Assembly (NCBI GenBank): GCA_015654575.1 | Contig: JAATGR010000251.1 | Coordinates: 1-60,063, forward strand | DNA: 60,063 nt | DNA from: Actinomycetales bacterium | GTDB taxonomy: Bacteria; Actinomycetota; Actinomycetes; Actinomycetales; Microbacteriaceae | Direction of reading: 5' to 3' | Shown here: in pieces, positions 59,899-60,063 of the stretch | Numbering within the stretch: position 1 is the first letter of the stretch | Layout: every line of letters begins with the position of its first letter | Notes under the pieces: model-generated | The model's database searches: none | The model's input: only the letters and a program-made list of their open reading frames with translations | Told to the model about the DNA's origin: nothing | Program-made: the position numbers and the translations under genes

Positions 59899-60063
59899 AT
59901 GTCTCTGCGTTCGTTCCCGAAGCCGTCCGATATCCCCGTCCCGCCGGGGGCGGAGGGATGGGAGAAGATCTACCCTTACTATCTCGCTTTCCAGGACGAT
60001 CAACTCTCGGGCGCCGACGCCAAGTTCTGGTTCTGCGACAGCCAGCACTGGCCGACGGTGTTC
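59899..60063 (+). CDS. creI: Partner subunit of the phenol-phosphorylating enzyme (CreI-like), partial
   Basis: First 55 codons from ATG 59899 (GAGGAAG upstream); the rest lies beyond the window. It reads MSLRSFPKPSDIPVPPGAEG, then WEKIYPYYLAFQDD and FWFCDSQHWPTVF. Position right after the ATP-grasp gene and resemblance to the start of PEP-utilising swivel-domain subunits suggest the catalytic His partner, but the diagnostic His motif is outside the window. Confidence 0.6.
   Translation, partial: MSLRSFPKPSDIPVPPGAEGWEKIYPYYLAFQDDQLSGADAKFWFCDSQHWPTVF

Noticed and set aside
58630..60048. Long minus-strand frame opposite the P450/ATP-grasp genes
   Set aside because: Shadow frame. The plus-strand frames carry the P450 heme motif and PPDK motifs.

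Overview
The window is chromosomal DNA of a high-GC actinobacterium, most likely a Microbacteriaceae member close to Microbacterium. The best evidence is the ori-proximal actinobacterial block at about 24.0-36.5 kb: cyclophilin, rhomboid, crgA, class E sortase, a pabA/trpG-type amidotransferase, pknB, pknA, pbpA, rodA, pstP, fhaB, fhaA and tRNA-Leu. A DnaA-box cluster (25.47 kb) and a parS-like site (36.57 kb) agree with a position near oriC. No transposase, integrase, CRISPR array or rRNA was seen. Coding is dense and many genes are joined by ATGA or GTGA overlaps.

Region by region. (1) 1-4158, minus strand: an operon of an accessory KASIII-like condensing enzyme, two tandem crotonases, an AttH/CrtC-like lipocalin protein and a phosphotransferase cut by the window edge. 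(2) 4315-15001, minus strand: a LysR regulator followed by an eight-gene import and catabolism operon with two luciferase-like flavin monooxygenases, a complete peptide-type ABC importer, an ADP-ribosylglycohydrolase and a DUF1684 protein; the substrate is unknown. (3) 15160-19528: a DtxR/IdeR-type iron box before a 1416-residue surface protein with a discoidin domain, an HtaA-like (haem-binding type) region and a LAVTG sorting signal. (4) 19564-24573: an MmyB-family regulator with a palindromic operator, ilvD, a Nudix hydrolase, a YbaK-type deacylase and small housekeeping genes. (5) 24.0-36.5 kb: the conserved cell division, cell wall and Ser/Thr phosphosignalling block. (6) 36.9-50.1 kb: a chitin/GlcNAc utilisation locus with a ROK kinase, ROK repressor, sugar ABC importer without its own ATPase, two GH20 hexosaminidases, nagA, nagB, a Tat-exported helical protein and a frameshifted LARTG surface protein. 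A TTAGTAAA-like motif recurs at its promoters. (7) 50.3-53.9 kb: a 6C-type small RNA, a strong unexplained hairpin, cspA, an MprF-like protein and a HAD phosphatase. (8) 53.97-60.06 kb: flavodoxin, flavodoxin/ferredoxin reductase, HD phosphohydrolase, IclR regulator, cytochrome P450, a PPDK-type ATP-grasp protein and the start of its partner. This set matches the Corynebacterium glutamicum cre pathway, in which 4-cresol is phosphorylated, oxidised by a P450 and dephosphorylated.

How parts connect: in region 6 the importer should bring in amino sugars or chitobiose, the cytoplasmic GH20 enzymes release GlcNAc, the kinase phosphorylates it, and NagA and NagB feed it to glycolysis under ROK control. 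In region 8 two inverted copies of a 13-bp sequence flank the IclR gene and its neighbours, indicating one regulon. The class E sortase of region 5 is the expected anchoring enzyme for the LAXTG proteins of regions 3 and 6.
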